A stretch of 62,734 nt of DNA from Chara braunii (GCA_003427395.1 BFEA01000448.1:779613-842346); one strand, 5' to 3'. Positions 10,406-21,870 are shown, numbered from the stretch's first letter. Numbers and translations: made by a program. The notes: generated by a model from the letters alone, not told the origin.

Positions 10406-12547
10406 TCCTGCATTTTCTTCCTCCTCCTTCGCTACGGAAGAAGACGACGACTCTCCATCGCTTTTTTCCTCCCCTGCATCTCTCACCTTGTCCTATACTC
10501 CATCCCCGCCACCATCGCCATGAGTTTTCTCACGGAGCGAGCTCTCGACGATCATCTGCTAGCGCCACGAGGCTACATCTCAACGATTCAGCAAGTTCAT
10601 CATCCGCTCTTCAGTCTGGATCTTGTATGACTTGCACAGTTCTTCTGTACCACAGGGGTATATGAGGCAACAGAATTCCGATTCGCGAGCAATCGTCAGG
10701 CGGTTGTGTTGGCGGAAGCAGTAGCTGTTGATCGGTTGTCAGCCCCGGGGGTTAGCCACGTGTCTACCGTCGTCTCCTTCAGCTGCGATATCAGCACGAT
10801 CAGCCCATTGTGACATACGACGATCCGGACGTCACTAAGGGAGTGGGGTCAGCAGTTGGTGACGGAGTGGAACCACTGGCTCACGCACCACGGGGACAAT
10901 CTTGTCCCTACGGACGACATCGAACTCAGGGGGATTCGAGCGTCCCAGCAAGAGCCAGCGGTGGTGCTTCCAAAGCTCATCCCCTTTCAACGTCCCTAAT
11001 GAACCGCTCCCAACTCCCCACCTTCGCTCTCCCATCTCTCTTTCCCACCTTCTGGCAGTCTAGTCTTCACCCTCGTTTCTCCTTTTGTCTAGAACCGCTC
11101 GCTGTCCCCCTTCTCGACCCAAGGCAGTGGGAGTTGTGGGGTGAACATTTCGTCGATCTTTCGGTGGGCCTGGTCGAAGTGCGACTCACGTGGACAAGGG
11201 ACGAGGAGCACCGCGCTTGGATTGAGTACCTGAAGCTACTGATCATCCAGGCCTGGAGGACGGAGGTGGAAGGCGATCTTCTTGGATTCCTGTTCGGATC
11301 GGTGAGGCCCGACCATCGCCAGTTGATCGTGCAGGAACTCACGGTTCCTCTCGCGCAGTTGGTTGACGATCTTCCCCTTGATATCGTCTCGTAGAGCGAC
11401 GAGAGCCCGGCCCCGCACGTCCTCACACGTACTCTGACGTCGTACCTTAAGTGGTCAGCGTGCCTGAAGGAGCCGGGAAGCGGCAACAACCCGCCATCGC
11501 AACGAGGATATCTAGACCCGCGAGGAATAGTCGACCTCGCTTTCTTCCAGGATCGAACAGTCTTCGAAGACAAGGAGCTAGCGATAGAAGAAGAAACGGA
11601 AGAAGAAAAAAAAGACACAGAGGAGGAAGAAGAAGAGGAAGAAACACCGGAAGAAGGCAGTTATAGTGAACACAGCGGGGAGAGCAAAGCGAGGACGAAG
11701 AAGAAGAAGAGGAAGAGTTGGAGTTGGAAGAATCCGAGTGGGAAATCTCGGCGGAAAAGGTGGAACGAACGAACGGTCAGGCGGAGGACCTCTAGGCAGA
11801 GCGCAAAAGAGAAGAGATTGCGGCCGGAAAGCGACATCTGGCATTCGCAAGCAGAGCAAATCTGTCGATCGCCAACGATCCAGCCAAAGATCCAGAGCCG
11901 CCCAAGCCCGAAGATGGGGACCCAACTGCCGAGACATCGAGCGCACTGGTCAGGCGGCGACGAAGTCGATCCCCCTCCCCCTCCACCTTCGGTCGTCCAC
12001 CAGTTCGAGCCCGTACCGATGCAGGCCATCGGGCTTCGTCCCCGGTCCTTATCCCATCGTCCCCTTGATCACTTCACCCTCCGCCAGATCACCACCCGCG
12101 TCACCTTCCCCCGTAATCCCTTCCCGAATGATACCTTCCGATTTTTCTACGCCACTAGCCTTGTTGTCACTGTTCACCCCCACCCCTCAACCCGGTGTGC
12201 CCTCCCCGACTTCTGTCTTCATGCCCTCCTCTTCAGTGCCTGTGTGGCGGGGCCACAATATCGTCGAGGTTTATTGCATGATCACGGAGACTATCCCCAC
12301 ATGCGAGAACCACGATTGATTCCTCGCGGCACTCTTCCGAACCTTCGCCACCCTCTACCCTGACTATCTCGCCTCCCTCCCTCATAGTGGTAATCGATTC
12401 CCTCGCTTCCACCGGATCGTCCGATATCAGGAGCTTCCGGAGACAGTCGCGGGATTGGAACGCTTTCTACCCCCACTCCCGACTAACCCACCCCCTCGCC
12501 ATGCCCCCATGTATCGTCTTCCCTTTCCCCTTCCGTTAGGACATTGA
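10406..12547 (+). pseudogene. Extra ORF region downstream of integrase, frameshifted
   Basis: Coding-like sequence fills the space between integrase and the 3' LTR. Frame 10810 runs to a TAG at 11392 (HFVDLSVGLVEVRLTW) and continues in frame into an acidic Glu-rich tract (about 11590-11680). The most protein-like reading then shifts frame near 11690 (ELEESEWEISAEKV, AGKRHLAFASRANL, then a basic Arg/Ser patch), and again near 12060 into a Pro/Ser-rich part, past a TGA at 12317, to ALFRTFATLYPDYLASLPH and a stop at 12545. I do not recognise the domain. A third ORF after pol is known in some large plant Gypsy lineages, but homology to those is untested. Confidence 0.5.
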
Positions 12548-12786
12548 TGCATGGTTGATTAGTATGTGCCATGGCGATGGCACGAAAGATCCCCTCCTTG
12601 GATTGAAAGAAGCCCTTCCTGAGGAATTCGTAAAATAGAGCCTCGTATGCCACGTTGGATGACGTCCACACTCCTTCACACGGTAAGTGGCAACGTAGAA
12701 AGCTCCGTGTGACGATCGATTAGAGAGATCGACACGTGTCATGGTTCAAGCAAGCAGGAGCTTGCTTAAGATTGAACCCCCCTGGG

Positions 12787-12802
12787 CGTCACATATGTGA
12801 CG
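12787..12802. other. Perfect 16-bp palindrome at the 3' LTR boundary
   Basis: CGTCACATATGTGACG is its own reverse complement and straddles the first base of the 3' LTR (12796). A purine-rich polypurine tract is expected just here but is not seen; a C run (ACCCCCCTGGG) lies a few bases upstream instead. Confidence 0.8.
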
Positions 12803-14945
12803 AACCGATTTCTGTTCCGCGCGATTTTTTGCGCGATAACAATGAGGGGTCCTAAGCTGGGAAGGATGGGCCAATTACGGGAGATTGGGATTGAAGGGAA
12901 ATTGCATCAGTGTCCTCGTTTCTTCGTCTTTTTGCGTCGTCTCTTTTCGGATGATTGGGTGCAGCGCCGGGCGAGTCGTGGGATGATCAATTGAGTGGCG
13001 CGCCGTCGAGCGCCCGCATGATACTGGTTGACGTCGTTCCTTTTCGTTTTCTGTTGTTGGATTTTAGGCGCGGAGGTCGCGCGGGGAATTTTGTTTCATT
13101 CTTTTTTAATTTCTTTTTCGAATCTTGTCGAACCCTTAACGTCTTTCGGAACTTCGGATTTTCTTATCCCCCACGCCGCGATCTGACCATGCAGAACGCA
13201 CACGCTCCCTCTCCTAATCTCCTTTCTAAGTCCTTGCAATTCCGTGTTCTTCGCGCATGCATGCACGCTATAAATTTCGGCTGTGCGATTAGATAACTCT
13301 CTTAACTAGTTGTTGGAAGCTCGGGGAGCGCGATCAGTGAGGGTCGGCTCCCGAGCGAAGTAAGAGGTGAGTTGAAGTGGGAGTCGGGCGACCCGGCGAG
13401 CTGGTGCTGAGCGCGCGGGGTTGACGCAGGCCACGACGGACTGTGGGCGCGGGCGAACTTGACGAATGCGGGAGGACTAAGCGGGGTGACGACTTCGTGG
13501 GTTGGTGCGTGACGACGGACAGTCCGCATCGGAGAGGAAGAAAAAAGAAGAGGGAGCTGAGGTTGATGGACGTGGTTTGCAATTTTCCTTGTCTTGTCTC
13601 CCCCTTTGCTTTTTATATAAATTTTGATCTTGGTTAAGGGCGATTCGCCCGTTTTCTTCGATTTTTGGAATCTTGGATTGGTTTTCGCCCACACTCGTTT
13701 TTGCGATTGGTCTCAATCTCGTTTACCGCGTGTTATGTCGAATGAATGGATGAATGAATGTTATGTCTGTTTGCTTTTCTTTTGTTTAGTCCTTGCCTTC
13801 GCTTGTCATCTTGATACACTCATGAGCATGGTAGAAACTTCTCTGTAGTTGTCATTATTACTCCCGTTGTTGTTTACTTTTTTTGAGCCACTGTTATTGC
13901 TGCGATGCTTGATGTGTAATAGCACCTTGCGCTGCTCATGAACGATTGCGTGCGGGATCACGGAGTGATCAGATGATTGGGTAGTAGTTTGTCCAGAAAC
14001 AAGCGAATACCTAGCGGGGATGCGTGTAAGCGCGATCTGATCTGCGCAGCCTACATGCATCCACGCGCGACGATTCGCGACCATTGACGAACTTGACACC
14101 CTTGATATCGGATAGACGGGAATTTTCCTTCCCCCACGCACCCAAACGGATAGGAGTTTCCGATATCACATCGGAAAATCCCTTGCCGGTTGGACGCGTG
14201 CGGAAGAATTCCATCACACTGCAATGATAAGATGTCGAGCTCCTGGGACTCGGAGTACTTCGACCCTTGGGTGAGAGAGTGTATTAGGCAAAGATACCCG
14301 AAATTCCCTTGCGTAACCGAGAATCGATTGTGCCCCAGGGAGTTTCACTGCGCCACGACCAGCGATCCGAGGTGCCCTGATTTTCCCACTTCAGACAACA
14401 CGCAATACTTCATATCCCCTGACTTCGTCGTTATCTTCACCAATTTCCCTCCCTTCCGTCTCCTCCTCCCATATCACCAACTCACGGTGGTTCCGTGGAA
14501 TTCCATCGCCCCGTACTGGCCCCGCACGCCCTGCAGAAAAATTGTCGGCGACACGGCAACTGACGAGCCCCTGAAAGAGGGTCTGACCCAAGCGCGTGAC
14601 GACAAACGCCGCGTGTCTGCACCCAAAGGTCCGACTCATAAGGGACACAACTATCCCGGGCGGGCCTCTCCCCGAACCGCCGCCCTCAAAACGGACGGAT
14701 CGGACGACCTTCAATGCACCGCGCATGCCATCTGCCTTATGTTGCATGACCCGAACACCTTAGACTGGAAGTAACTCGCCCCCTTAGCCCTATTGCATTT
14801 ATGCCCCTGAAACTTTGCCACAGGAGATCTCAGTTCTGACCTGGGACTCCACCCCCACTTTCCCCAAAAATCCTTGGCACACCCTTTTTCGCACTTCCAG
14901 GCCCACATCCCACTCCGATTAGGAAGTCGCGTTGGGCGTGAGGTT
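12796..14945 (+). repeat. 3' LTR of the Gypsy element
   Basis: About 2.15 kb, colinear with 2746-5121 apart from the two large indels described there, with the candidate TATA box repeated at 13269-13275. The shared sequence ends at GGCGTGAGGTTGG; the next bases diverge from the primer-site sequence that follows the 5' LTR. Confidence 0.93.
13269..13275 (+). promoter_or_regulatory. Candidate TATA box in the 3' LTR
   Basis: TATAAAT at the position equivalent to 3501 in the 5' LTR. It could drive read-out transcription into the flank after 14945, but no transcript evidence is available. Confidence 0.3.
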
Positions 14946-15319
14946 GGGCGTCTCAGACTTCTCTCGTGTGCTAGAGTGCACTACAGACAGAGATAGAGGG
15001 GAGCAGGGATCTGGCCTCTGAATCCGGTCAGATCCGAAACGCCAAGAAATCTACACTACAGCCAGTCTGAGCTAGAGATAGAGGAGAAGCAGGAATCCGA
15101 CCTATGAATTCGGTCAGATGCAAAGTCCCAAGAGATCTTCACGTGAATCGTAGAAAATCGAAGATGCTAAATTCCTTGCTCATTTGTGTGAAGTGCTGCG
15201 AGGACGAAGCAATCAAACAAGGATGAGAAATGAGCAACAGATAACACGCTATCAGTGAGGGGGCTGAGGAAGCGATTGTCCGGGATTTAAGAATTCTAAA
15301 GAATACGATACAATACTAA

Positions 15320-15829
15320 GGGCCTCGCCACACCACTCTTGAGAAAGAGTTTTCAAGAGTTGCGGTGCCGCCACCCTGCCTCTTGAGAGGTTGGATCGGA
15401 AAAAAACTTCAAGCGCTGTCAGAACGCGGGTTCAAGAGTCGCGCTTGAGGAACCCGAAATCCCCGCCTGCAACACTCGATATGTCAAGCGTCCTCGGCCC
15501 GGTGGTCGACGGACGCTTGATTCTCAAGAGCTGTCAGGTCTTCAATTATGACAGCGGTCAGTGATTTCGGCCTCCTCTTTCCAGAGTCTACTCTTGTGAT
15601 TTTGGCCACCGTGTCCGTCCCAGGCCGCCGGTTAGCAATTCTCAAGAGTAGGCCTCCTCGCGACACACAACTCTTGAAAGTCCTCCAGCGGTCGGGGCCT
15701 TTTCTCAAGTGTCCGTTTGTCAAGACGTATTTGTGGCGAAGAGCCTGAAACTCTTGAAACGGGGACTCTTGAGAAAATCTGACAACTCTTGAGACATTTG
15801 GCGTTTTCAAGAGTGGTGTGGCGAGGCCC
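15320..15829. mobile_element. Non-autonomous TIR element (MITE-like) full of CTCTTGA motifs
   Basis: The ends are inverted copies of GGGCCTCGCCACACCACTCT (at least 23 bp perfect: 15320-15342 against 15807-15829). The GGGCC start and flanking TAA (left) and AAA (right) resemble PIF/Harbinger Tourist-type elements with a TWA target, but the target duplication is imperfect so the superfamily is inference. The interior carries fifteen or more copies of CTCTTGA or its complement on both strands, and no convincing ORF. The flanks 14946-15319 and 15830-16800 show no gene I can support. Confidence 0.75.
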
Positions 15830-16800
15830 AAATAGGGGACTGCCATTTTATGACAGGAAGAAAGGTGAATCAAGCCAGAAGTAGGACAAAATACAGAGTG
15901 TTGAAAACGAGGAAATAAGCAAGCCACCAAGGGTAAGGTCAAGGACCGAGAGGCATAGAGGAGAAAAGGAGGAGAAAAGGAAGAGAATTCCACGTTCAAG
16001 AGGTGAATGAAACGGCCCTGATAAGGAGGGGGCGATGTAACTAGAGCAAGGAAGGGTAAGTAGAGTGGGTGTCTCTACGTGTCATGGCTTCCTCCAGTCA
16101 GCTTAATGCTCTGCTCCCTTTGCACTACTGGAAATGCTCCCACCGCCGCCACTGAAACTCCCACTTCCCAAAGGTGACGTCGTCCCTGTAGAGTTTCAGT
16201 CTTCACGCTCCTTGTTGAGATAGTCGCTAGTACTTGGCATGTGCTCCTCACAACAACAGTCCCACGGCTGCCAGTTGCCCTCCCACTGCTCCTGGAAGCG
16301 CCCGGGTCTGACTCGTTGTTTGTGTCATTGGTAGTGTATTTTACCCAAATGAGGGCACATACAGAAGTTAAAATCGCTTAACTCTGACAGTGGAAGGTTG
16401 TAGGGGGATCCGTAAACTCCCTGCTCCCTGCTCCCTGGTATTCCACAGGGAGACACAGCCCCTTGTCGAGGCTGAGGGAGATGGCGGGACCTCGAGAGTA
16501 TCGAGTACTCCATAGCTCTGTCCCCCGCGCGTTGTAACCCGCGCCTACCGTCGGTAGCGCAGGGCTTCCTTGCAGCGGTACCGGCCCCCACATATTCCTC
16601 ATCGCTGTGGGTGTAATTGCTGTTAGGTTCGTGTAGGTCCCGCCGTAATTGCAGTCGGGTGAATTTTGGAAAGTGCTAGAGTGAGTATGCCCTGCTTCAT
16701 GAGTTTCTTTTGTTCTTTTCCCAAAACGGGATAACGTTTAGCATTATTGTATATGATTTGGATGGTTTGAACCCATGATCTGTTTGGAAACAGTTATATC

Positions 16801-17330
16801 ACAGCTTACGTGTGTCTTGTTTGCTACTTTTTTTGTTTTTTCTCGAACCTGTGTTTTCTTAACAGTCAGCCACTCTGGGTGCACTCGCCGCCATTTCCAC
16901 GCCAGGACTTGATGGGCGATCTCTTGTCCACTTTCCACAAGATATCGGGACCTGATGGTCCTTTTCAGGTCCTGTCCCAACCGGGCCTCCTTGTCTGGCC
17001 GCCAGGGACAGAAATCCGACAGAGCGGGAGATTTGTAGGCGATGAGGCGCGGCGACGCAGGCGCGCACAGGTTCCGCGGAAAGTCGTAGTGCGAAGGGCG
17101 CGCGCAAGGAGCGCGCGCCGGCGCGCCAGAGGGAGCCAAAACAGGCGGGAGCCCAGACTGGCGCGGTGCGATCAGCAGATGCAAGAAGGCAGAGGAGAGG
17201 ACGGTCGGTGTCGAGTCCACATAATAATGTTGCGAAATCTACTAGCGTGATCAAAGACCGCGGGTGAAGGAGCGGGGGAAAGGAGTGTGCTGTCAGCGCG
17301 GCGGTAGTAGTAGATAGTGACAATTGCTGC
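16801..17330 (+). other. Unassigned segment with a good splice-acceptor-like site
   Basis: A pyrimidine-rich run ending TGTTTTCTTAACAG at 16864 looks like a 3' splice site, and open frames on both strands follow it through a very GC-rich patch (about 17095-17135, GCGCGC runs). The overlapping frames have no recognisable domain, and no matching donor or upstream exon was identified. I leave it as a possible exon rather than a gene. Confidence 0.2.
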
Positions 17331-17558
17331 TGAATCTGTTTTCGTTTTGCTTTCCCATGCCTTCGCGTGTCTTCACGCGGAGCGAACTTCTCTTCCTGCT
17401 TCTCCTCGTCCCGTCTAACGCCATGGCTACCAACTACGACGAGCGGCGTAGGTGCTTCACTCTACTTCTCCCTCCGCGACCTCGATGTTGCCGACAGCGG
17501 TATGAGACAATCTGAGTCAGCAACCAAGGCGGGCGCGTTGTCCTTTTGATCGACTGCG

Positions 17559-17662
17559 CTTTCCGGACAGTCGTCGTTAAGCGCGGGAAACATTCCTCGA
17601 ATGGAAAAGAAATTGGCCATTTTAGGAACGCTTTGCACGCTTAACTACGACTGTCCGGAAAG
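17559..17662. repeat. Inverted repeat, 25-bp arms, about 54-base loop
   Basis: Arms CTTTCCGGACAGTCGTCGTT... (17559-17583) and 17638-17662 are reverse complements with a single mismatch. The 104-base fold-back could be a very small MITE or a structured RNA. It lies about 1.6 kb upstream of the AT-hook gene start. Confidence 0.85.
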
Positions 17663-17680
17663 GCTAGATAGTTAGGATCT

Positions 17681-17703
17681 GTGTGTGTGTGTGTGTGTGT
17701 GTG
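17681..17703. repeat. (GT)n microsatellite
   Basis: Pure GT run of 23 bases. The interval 17704-18600 has only short overlapping ORFs without recognisable content. Confidence 0.95.
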
Positions 17704-18620
17704 GGTTGATGAGGAAGGGAAGGCAGGAAGTACGGGAGGGAAGGAAGAAGAGAGGAGCCCGGGGGCCCCTCTTCGTCTCTTCGTTGGCGATCTGGTCAGC
17801 AAGGAAGCGAAGTGGTCGAGTGGTTTGTGTTTGGACCGACGATTATCTTCGTTGTTAACTGTGGAAAATCTCTCCGTTTTCCTTCGTGGAGGAGTTTTCC
17901 CCTTTAACAATCTTGATAATCTGTAACTTATTGCATGATCATCAGAAGTGCTGACTTGTGTGCTGAAGTGTACCCCGTACGATGAGCTATGACTTGCCGG
18001 GATTGACTGCCAGAGGGGCTAACGGAGAAGAAGTTGGCGAACGGCTGACGTTTGGACAAACGGAATTTCGGCGGAACGGTGGCGAGTTTGACAGCGGGCA
18101 GCTTCGGAGTCAGGGAAAGGAGGTCAGATCAGGTACGAGGAGGAGGAGGTGGTGGGCGTGGGGTGGTGCGATGGCCGTACAGTTCTGCTGCAGCCACCGG
18201 CTTGCATTCTCGTTGCAGGAAGTTGGAAGTTTGATGTGTAGATAAGTATTGACACGATTTCGTCCGTGTAGTTCTCTAATTATATTCTTCCCCATTGTTG
18301 GGGTATTCCGTTTTGCGGACCTACTGTATGGATCCGTCTTTTTACTATAGTTATGGCAGAATTTGTTTCGGTAATTTCGGCACCCTTGTCTGCATCCCGG
18401 TTGGTTTCGTCCCGTTGTTCGGCTTACGGTAGGGAGTTGTAAGTAAGAAGAGAAAAAATGAATTGATTTTTTGTTTTTTTCGATTTTGCGCTCTGACATC
18501 TTCGTGACGATATATACCTGATGAGTCGGTGAAACTCCGACGAAACAGTTTGTCACAGCCCCTCGTTTGGTGTCCTCTTCTCTCTCTCTGCCTACGGTTT
18601 GCCGGGCAGTTCTATTTGTG

Positions 18621-18668
18621 ACGATATATATCTATGTATACAGATATATACATATATATATACATGGC
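18621..18668. repeat. TA-rich simple repeat
   Basis: Runs of TATATA separated by CTATGTATACAG and similar. It is upstream of the large ORF and could act as a promoter element or be a neutral microsatellite; sequence alone does not decide. Confidence 0.7.
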
Positions 18669-18738
18669 ATATTTATTTAGTACGTATGTGAGTAACGAAA
18701 ATTTGCTATTAGGCAGGTGTGACTGTCTTATAGGCGGG

Positions 18739-18872
18739 AAGGCAACGCTCATTTGTAGAGTTGACGATGTTGGAATGATTGGGATTGTAATGGGAGAAAA
18801 GGTCTAAGGCAACGCTCATTTGTAGAGTTGACGATGTTGGAATGATTGGGATCGTAATGGGAGAAAAGGTCT
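18739..18872 (+). repeat. Tandem duplication, 67-bp unit, two copies
   Basis: AAGGCAACGCTCATTTGTAG starts at 18739 and again at 18806. The copies differ at one or two positions (GGGATTG versus GGGATCG), so this is a recent local duplication about 400 bases upstream of the AT-hook ORF. Confidence 0.93.
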
Positions 18873-19250
18873 GAGTAGAAAAAACCTGCCGTACTAGTTA
18901 GAGAGGGAAAACGAATCCAACGAATCCAACCCTTTCAAGACGGAATTGGCGGTGGATTCGAGAGGAGAGACAGTCAACAGTGTTGTGTCGGACGGACGGG
19001 CGGACGAGATTGTGTTGTGGAATGTAGGTCTCGCCTGCTCAGATTCGGGGTTTGCAGAAGGGGGTTGGCTGGGTTGTAGTGTGTAGTATACGCCGCCGGC
19101 ATTTGTTTTTGTCTGCGTTTCTGTCCTATTGTCTGTTTAATGGTATGCATGAACGTGAAGTTGTCTTTCTGTCGATTGTCGAAGTTGTAGCTGAGATTCC
19201 GATCGTGAGGTCAACTACAACCGCCTGAAAGGACGAAAGCAGTTGTCAGT

Positions 19251-21514
19251 ATGGACGGAGGGGCGTGTGTTGTGTATACGACTGCGGTGATGGACGAATC
19301 AAAGCTGAGGAGGGAGGCGCGGAAGCGCGTGCGGGCGCCAGCGGTCCAAGCGCTAATTAGCAAGAGGCCAGTGCGGATTCCGAAGCGGGTAGGACGACCG
19401 CCAAAGGCGCTAAAAGCGCAAAGGGAAGCGGAAGCGGCGGCGGCAGCAGCGGCGGCGGCGGCGGCGAGTGCCGCGAAGTCGCGCAAGCGCAGTTCTACGG
19501 CAATGGCAAATGGGGATCGTCGTGGGGATGGCATAGGCAGTGCCAATGCAGCCGCCGCTGCTGCTCCCGCTTCTTCCTCTTGTCCGCCCAGTAAGAGGAT
19601 CAAGAGCACAGCTACAACAGGCCGTCAGGTCGCTGTTACCTCTTCCAGGAGCAGTGGAGCCACCGCATCTCCAAACAGTGCCCACGTGGCCAGTCAACTT
19701 ACGATGGACTCCAGGGATTCACAAGATCGACGTCAGCGATGCTGCGAATTGACTGGTCTTCGTCACTGCGACTGCGGAAGTAAACCCCCGAGCGTCGCAC
19801 ACGAACACCACTGCTGCGTTGTCGGCAGAAAGGCGGAGCCGGTTGATTGCGGCGAAACTGCTTGCGCCGGGCAAGGGCAATTGCTCTGCTGCGGTGTTAG
19901 GAGCATCTGCGTTCGCGACCGGAGGGCTGAAGTCGTCGACGATCCAACTCAATCTCTATCCCCTTATCGCTCTGTAGAACACGCGCTGGAGAACGGCGTG
20001 GTGTCGGGTTCTCGTCGGACCGCCTCCTCGTCGTCTTGTCCCTGTTGTTCTCCGGCTACCAGTGGTTGTCGGTGCTGTTGTTGTTCGCGTTCTCGCTGCA
20101 CGTCGGGGTCTCCACATTCTTGTTCTTCGTTGTCATCTTCTCCCTCCCGCCCGCAGTCCGTTTCTTCGTACGTACCGCTTCCTCGGTTCGATTCCGTCGG
20201 CAGCAGCAGCAAGTGCTCGGAGAACTTCGCCGCACATTCGCCGGACTCCATTTTCGGATTTGCCTCCTCGCAAACGCATTCGCGGACCGTTTCCTCGCTC
20301 GACCAAGGCGGCTCCTTTTCCCAGCCATTCGCTTTCGAGTGTGCAGATGCCAAGACCACCGCAAGCGCCTGGTCGTCCGGGTTGGCGCCGTCTTCGTCGG
20401 CTAGGGAGGAGGCACCGCCACCGACGCCGACGACCACAGTTTCGTCGTGGCCGACCGCTCTGCCCGCCAGTAGTGGCGATGTCAATTGCAGCAACTACGT
20501 AAATGGAGGCGGAGGGAACGTGACGACGGCTTCGCACGAAGCGGGACGATTGATGACACTGCCTTTTATCAAATGTGAACAGGAGCATTTACAGTCAACC
20601 ATGCCACTGGAGCAGCAGCAGCAGCAGCAGATTAAATGTGGAGCGGCCGCCACTAGTAATCAACAGTCGTCGAAGTCGTCTGCGGTGACGGACTGCGATG
20701 TTTTCGGCCCACGTTTCATCACGCGATTTACTGCGGAAAAGCCCGTTGTAGATATTGTTATCGCTGGTATGAGGAGCGGCGCGTGCATCGACGATTACGG
20801 CGGCAGCAGCCTTCGCCGCTCGGCCGTCGACGGAGGTGTCAAGAAGGAGAGCGAGGGCGATAACGTTATTATTGACAAACCGAATGTGCCGAGCTCATCC
20901 TCTGCGATGAACTTTGAGCAGGGCTGTTTTCGAAAGGGTGGCAGGTCAGAGCCTGTCAGACGATTCGGGGCGCCGTTAGACCTGCTAGGACAGCACCGAC
21001 TGCAGTTCAACCTCGACCGAGGTGGTGTGTGGGAGCAGGAGAAGTGGAAAAAAGCGGATGCCTATTCGCCGACAACAGCGAACGCTGTTGTGTTTGCTGC
21101 GAAAGCAAAAGTGGCGGCGGTTTCGAGCGAGGTTTCTGATGGCTCATTGGAGTCGACGCTGACGATGACCACCTCTGTTGATACTACGTTGGCACGTCGC
21201 ATACCGTCTTCTTCTGTCGAGGTAACCACAGACGCAATTCAGCGAAGGGCTCAAGAAGACTTGGCGATGGAGGATATCGATGAGTATACGTGTACCGCGT
21301 CGGGACCGGCGCCTATGCCCGAGCCAGTAAATTATGCGAGCGTGGACGGTGACGGAGTGATTCTTATTACTCACGACGACGAATGGCCGTTGGACCTTGA
21401 GTTGGAACGCGAGTGGATTTTGAGCTGCCACGTGGGAGGGGAGACGAACGGGCTTACGCCAGCCACCGGCTCGCTTACAAACGAAGGTGGTCGGCCACTC
21501 GTAATGAGGAGCAG
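19251..21514 (+). CDS. AT-hook nuclear protein, first large coding exon
   Basis: Open frame of about 755 codons, by far the longest host-like ORF here. Residues about 42-55 (VRIPKRVGRPPKAL) form an AT-hook-like minor-groove DNA-binding motif; residues 61-72 are polyalanine, followed by basic patches (KSRKRSS, PSKRIK) that could be nuclear signals. The middle is Cys- and Ser-rich, and a Gln run lies near residue 455. I recognise no further domain. Start 19251 is the first ATG; Met14 (19290) is an alternative that keeps the AT-hook. The apparent stop TAA at 21516-21518 lies inside AG|GTAAGA, a near-perfect 5' splice site, so the exon probably ends at 21514 with two bases of an unfinished codon. 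Function: likely chromatin or transcription, inferred from the AT-hook only. Confidence 0.7.
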
Positions 21515-21520
21515 GTAAGA
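21515..21520 (+). promoter_or_regulatory. Predicted 5' splice site of the AT-hook gene
   Basis: AGCAG|GTAAGAG matches the plant donor consensus, and the in-frame TAA that terminates the ORF is part of the donor itself. The phase left behind (two bases, AG) fits the first base of the segment starting at 27135. Confidence 0.55.
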
Positions 21521-21800
21521 GGAGTTCCTCCTCTCTTTCCGAATTAGCTTGCTTTAAACGCTGCCGAGAGTGGACAAGTTTTGCGGGAGGTCACAATCCT
21601 CCCGCGGCTACTGATTGAATGTGTCCGTAATGGGTTTGTGAAATTCAAGCTGGCATTGTCTACGCCTTTGATCGGCTACTTACTGTATAATAACCGGAAT
21701 GATGTCTACCTCCTGGTACGCGTCTACCTTCGTTAGCGAGCTTTGTTATGAAAGTGGAAGGTTGTCGTGTCACTCAATACCGTCTTCCCCCGCGTTCGAA

Positions 21801-21870
21801 CGTACGGTCATTATCGCGGTATCGAGACCGAAAATCCTTGTAAATAAGCCATCGCGGATAATGACGTACG
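21801..21870. repeat. Imperfect fold-back sharing a GGTCATTAT core
   Basis: Left arm CGTACGGTCATTATCGCGG (21801-21819) and right arm CGCGGATAATGACGTACG (21853-21870) pair with small bulges. The core resembles those of the fold-backs at 23658 and 34419. Confidence 0.6.

Larger units (their letters stand above)
2746..14945 (+). mobile_element. Ty3/Gypsy LTR retrotransposon, full-length but decayed
   Basis: Two long direct repeats starting TGTGACGAACCGATTTCTG flank an initiator-Met-type primer site, gag with a CCHC knuckle, protease, RT, RNase H and integrase in Ty3/Gypsy order, plus an additional region 3' of integrase. The 12.2-kb length and LTRs over 2 kb fit large plant Gypsy elements. No chromodomain is visible after integrase. 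Premature stops, an altered protease motif, a lost first RT aspartate and frameshifts mean it cannot be autonomous. No matching 5-bp target duplication is visible (CGACT on the left; GGGCG or GCGTC on the right, depending on the exact end), so old age or a rearranged flank is likely. Confidence 0.95.

Noticed and set aside
16744-17323. 158- and 154-codon minus-strand ORFs
   Set aside because: Overlapping frames through a GC-rich patch with no domain; kept only as an unassigned segment with an acceptor-like site.
19964-20588. Antisense ORFs inside the AT-hook exon (for example 176 codons on minus)
   Set aside because: Shadow frames of a GC-rich coding exon; Arg/Glu/Gln-rich with no domain or initiation context.
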